From NCBI GenBank assembly GCA_001695595.3, contig MBPM02000207.1, positions 1 through 64,000 of the forward strand: a stretch of 64,000 bases of DNA, given 5' to 3'. The DNA comes from Plasmopara viticola (Eukaryota; Oomycota; Peronosporomycetes; Peronosporales; Peronosporaceae). Made by a program: the position numbers and the translations under genes. The notes under the pieces were generated by a model that worked only from the letters and a program-made list of their open reading frames with translations, had not been told where the DNA came from and ran no database searches. The first letter of the stretch is position 1; every line of letters starts with the position of its first letter. This document shows, one piece after another, positions 61,700-64,000 of the stretch.

Positions 61700-64000
61700 C
61701 ATGGCTGCATGTCCAGGAAGCTAGATTTGGACGTATCTGAGGCAGAAGGAACAACCGCGCTTCAAATGGAGCAGTTTTCACAAAGTATCTCTTGAAACGC
61801 GTGTCTGCATGTCCTGGAAACAAGAATGGACGTATCTGAGGCGTACGGAAGAGAACGGCTTCAAAATGGAGCGGTTTTCGCTATATTTTTTTTAAATGCG
61901 TGTCTGCATGTCTAGGAAGCTAGATTGGACGTATCTGAGGCGTAGCAAGTATCGGCGTCAAATGGAGCAAATTAGCTAAAGTCATGCTTGAAACGCGTAT
62001 CTGTGTGTTCAATGAAGTAGATGGACGTATCTGAGGCCGTAGGAATAGTTGACGCTTCAATCAGGGAGCAGTATTCGCTGCGTTACGCTCGAACGCGTGT
62101 CTGCATGTTCACGAAGCTAGATTGGACGTACTTGAGGCGGTAAAAAGAATTGGCGCTTCAAATGAAGCAGTATTCGCTTAGTTACTCTTGTAACGCGTGT
62201 CGGCTTGTCCAGAAAACTAGATTGGTCGAATCTGAGGCCGTAGAAAGTATTGCTGCCTTATAGGAGCAGTACTCGCTCTGTTCGCTTGGAACGCTTGTCG
62301 CATGTCTAGGAAGCTGTATCGGACGTATCGGAGGCCGTAGGAAGAATTGGCGCTTCAAATGGAGTGGTATTCGCTAAGTATCTCTTTGAAATGCATTTCT
62401 CGTGTCCAGGAAGCTAGATTGGACGTAGCGGAGGCCGTAAGAAGAATCGGCGCTTCAAATTGAGTAATACTCGCTCTGTTTCGCTTGGAACGCATGGCTG
62501 CGTGTCCAGGAAGCTAGATTGGACGTATCTGAGGCAGAAGGAACAACCGCGCTTCAAATGGAGCAGTTTCACAAAGTATCTCTTGAAACGCGTGTCTGCA
62601 TGTCCTGGAAACAAGAATGGACGTATCTGAGGCCGTAGGAGATTTGAAAGGCGCTTCAAATGGAGCTTTTCGCTAAGTATTTTTTAAATGCGTGTCTGCA
62701 TGTCTAGGAAGCTAGATTGGACGTATCTGAGGCCGTAGCAAGTATCGGCGCTTCAAATGGAGCAAATTTAGCTAAGTCATGCTTGAAACGCGTATCTGTG
62801 TGTTCAATGAAGCTAGATGGGACGTATCTGAGGCCGTAGGAATAGTTGACGCTTCAATGGAGCAGTATTCGCTGCGTTACGCTCGAGCGTGTTGCATGTT
62901 CACGAAGCTAGATTGGACGTATTTGAGGCGGTAAAAATTGGCGCTTCAATGAAGCAGTATTCGCTTAGTTACTCTTGTAACGCGTGTCGGCTTGTCCAGA
63001 AAACTAGATTGGTCGAATCTGAGGCCGTAGAAAGTATTGCTGCTTATATGGAGCAGTACTCGCTCTGTTCCGCTTGGAACGCTTGTCCGCATGTCTAGGA
63101 AGCTGTATCGGACGTATCGGAGGCCGTAGGAAGAATTGGCGCTTCAAATGGAGTGGTATTCGCTAAGTATCTCTTGAAATGCATTTCTTCGTGTCCAGGA
63201 AGCTAGATTGGACGTAGCGGAGGCGTAAGAAGAATCGGCGCTTCAAATTGAGTAATACTCGCTCTGTTTCGCTTGGAACGCATGGCTGCATGTCCAGGAA
63301 GCTAGATTGGACGTATCTGAGGCAGAAGGAACAACCGCGCTTCAAATGGAGCAGTTTTCACAAAGTATCTCTTGAAACGCGTGTCTGCATGTCCTGGAAA
63401 CAAGAATGGACGTATCTGAGGCCGTAGGAAGATGGCGTTCAATGGAGCGTTTTCGCTAAGTATTTTTTTAAATGCGTGTCTGCATGTCTAGGAAGCTAGA
63501 TTGGACGTATCTGAGGCGTAGCAAGTATCGGCGCTTCAAATGGAGCAAATTTAGCTAAGTCATGCTTGAAACGCGTATCTGTGTGTTCAATGAAGCTAGA
63601 TGGGACGTATCTGAGGCCGTAGGAATAGTTGACGCTTCAATGGAGCAGTATTCGCTGCGTTACGCTCGAACGCGTGTCTGCATGTTCACGAAGCTAGATT
63701 GGACGTATTTGAGGCGGTAAAAGAAGAATTGGCGCTTCAAATGAAGCAGTATCGCTTAGTTACTCTTGTAACGCGTGTCGGCTTGTCCAGAAAACTAGAT
63801 TGGTCGAATCTGAGGCCGTAGAAAGTATTGCTGCCTTAAATGGAGCAGTACTCGCTCTGTTCCGCTTGGAACGCTTGTCCGCATGTCTAGGAAGCTGTAT
63901 CGGACTATCGGAGGCGTAGGAAGAATTGGCGCTTCAAATGGAGTGGTATTCGCTAAGTATCTCTTGAAATGCATTTCTTCGTGTCAGGAAGCTAGATTGG
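61700..64000. repeat. Indel-rich end of the array
   Basis: The A-H order continues to the last base, but one-base insertions and deletions are far denser than in the preceding 20 kb. Examples: agatttgg (61,725), aggcgta for aggccgta (about 61,841, 61,942, 63,224, 63,517, 63,914), caaattagctaaag (61,968), caatcaggg (62,059), tctctttg (62,384), gtcgcatg (62,298), cggactatcgg (63,902), gtgtcagg (63,982). Many are losses of one base from a doublet. This is either a decaying array edge or lower-quality consensus sequence. Confidence 0.85.

Larger units (their letters stand above)
1..64000. repeat. Satellite DNA array filling the window
   Basis: The sequence is tandem copies of a monomer of about 100 bp, all in the same orientation. 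Monomers can be phased at a recurring boundary, aac/aat followed by gcgt, gcat or gctt. Almost every monomer contains a core close to gaagctagattggacgta, then gaggccgta, then gcgcttcaaatggagc. From about 858 on, eight monomer types recur in fixed order with a 797-798 bp period. No unique sequence, gene, transposon or RNA gene interrupts the array. Satellites with multi-monomer higher-order structure are typical of eukaryotic centromeric and pericentromeric heterochromatin; that location is inferred, since no flanking sequence is present. I do not recognise the family or the host species. Confidence 0.97.

Noticed and set aside
1318..63345. Many short open frames of 60-110 codons repeated across the window as possible genes
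   Set aside because: They recur once per HOR unit, mostly begin at TTG, differ in presence and length through single-base indels, span monomer boundaries and lie on both strands. No conserved domain or signal is visible.
858..64000. A giant tandem-repeat protein gene (798 is divisible by three)
   Set aside because: Every frame has stops within each unit, and 797-bp units shift the frame. No continuous frame crosses one HOR.
858..64000. CRISPR array
   Set aside because: The period is about 100 bp with homologous sequence throughout. There are no short invariant repeats separated by unrelated spacers and no cas genes.
1..64000. Ribosomal intergenic spacer subrepeats
   Set aside because: No rRNA sequence appears in 64 kb, and the HOR regularity is unlike spacer subrepeats between rRNA genes.
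1..64000. Telomeric repeat tract
   Set aside because: No TTAGGG, TTAGG or similar short G-rich repeat is present.
1..64000. Inverted monomers or strand switches
   Set aside because: I scanned for reversed monomer cores and saw none. All recognisable monomers lie in one orientation.

Overview
The whole 64-kb window is satellite DNA. A monomer of about 100 bp is repeated head to tail in one orientation from the first base to the last. From about position 858 onward, eight diverged monomer types (called A to H here) follow each other in fixed order and form a higher-order repeat (HOR) of 797-798 bp. I count about 80 HOR copies by their C monomers. Neighbouring monomer types differ at roughly one base in five (about 20 differences between A and E by eye), while equivalent monomers in different HOR copies are nearly identical. 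I see no protein-coding gene, rRNA, tRNA, transposon, CRISPR array or unique sequence. The short open frames are by-products of the repeat: they recur once per HOR unit, mostly start at TTG, and change length with single-base indels.

Organism: a multi-monomer HOR of this size points to a eukaryotic chromosome, most plausibly centromeric or pericentromeric heterochromatin. I do not recognise the monomer and cannot name a species. CpG dinucleotides are frequent (about 6 per 100-bp monomer at about 47% GC in monomer A). This argues against a heavily CpG-methylated germline such as a vertebrate's and fits an invertebrate or another lightly methylated genome, but it is only a hint.

Layout: 1-857 is a diverged and broken edge, with old B, C, D and truncated E copies, then monomers outside the A-H scheme, then fragments of H and A. 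858 to about 15,190 is a regular array of 18 units. About 15,190-17,955 holds an 8-mer plus 7-mer pair that was itself duplicated (1,493-bp period). 16,362-20,903 is a cluster of rearranged units, nearly all broken at the E/F junction. About 20,904-37,882 is regular again. About 38,308-38,405 is a scrambled junction that leaves a partial unit. 38,406 to about 61,700 is regular and contains the most uniform stretch of the window. From about 61,700 to 64,000 the HOR continues but is dense in one-base indels, as is the 1.1-1.45 kb region at the other end.

The biology visible here is repeat turnover: unequal exchange, block duplication, gene-conversion-like patches and local spreading of variants. 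The features describe the arrays, the eight monomers of one reference unit (27,267-28,064), the variants that tag lineages, and every rearranged unit I could delimit. I found no evidence of a new enzymatic or defence system.
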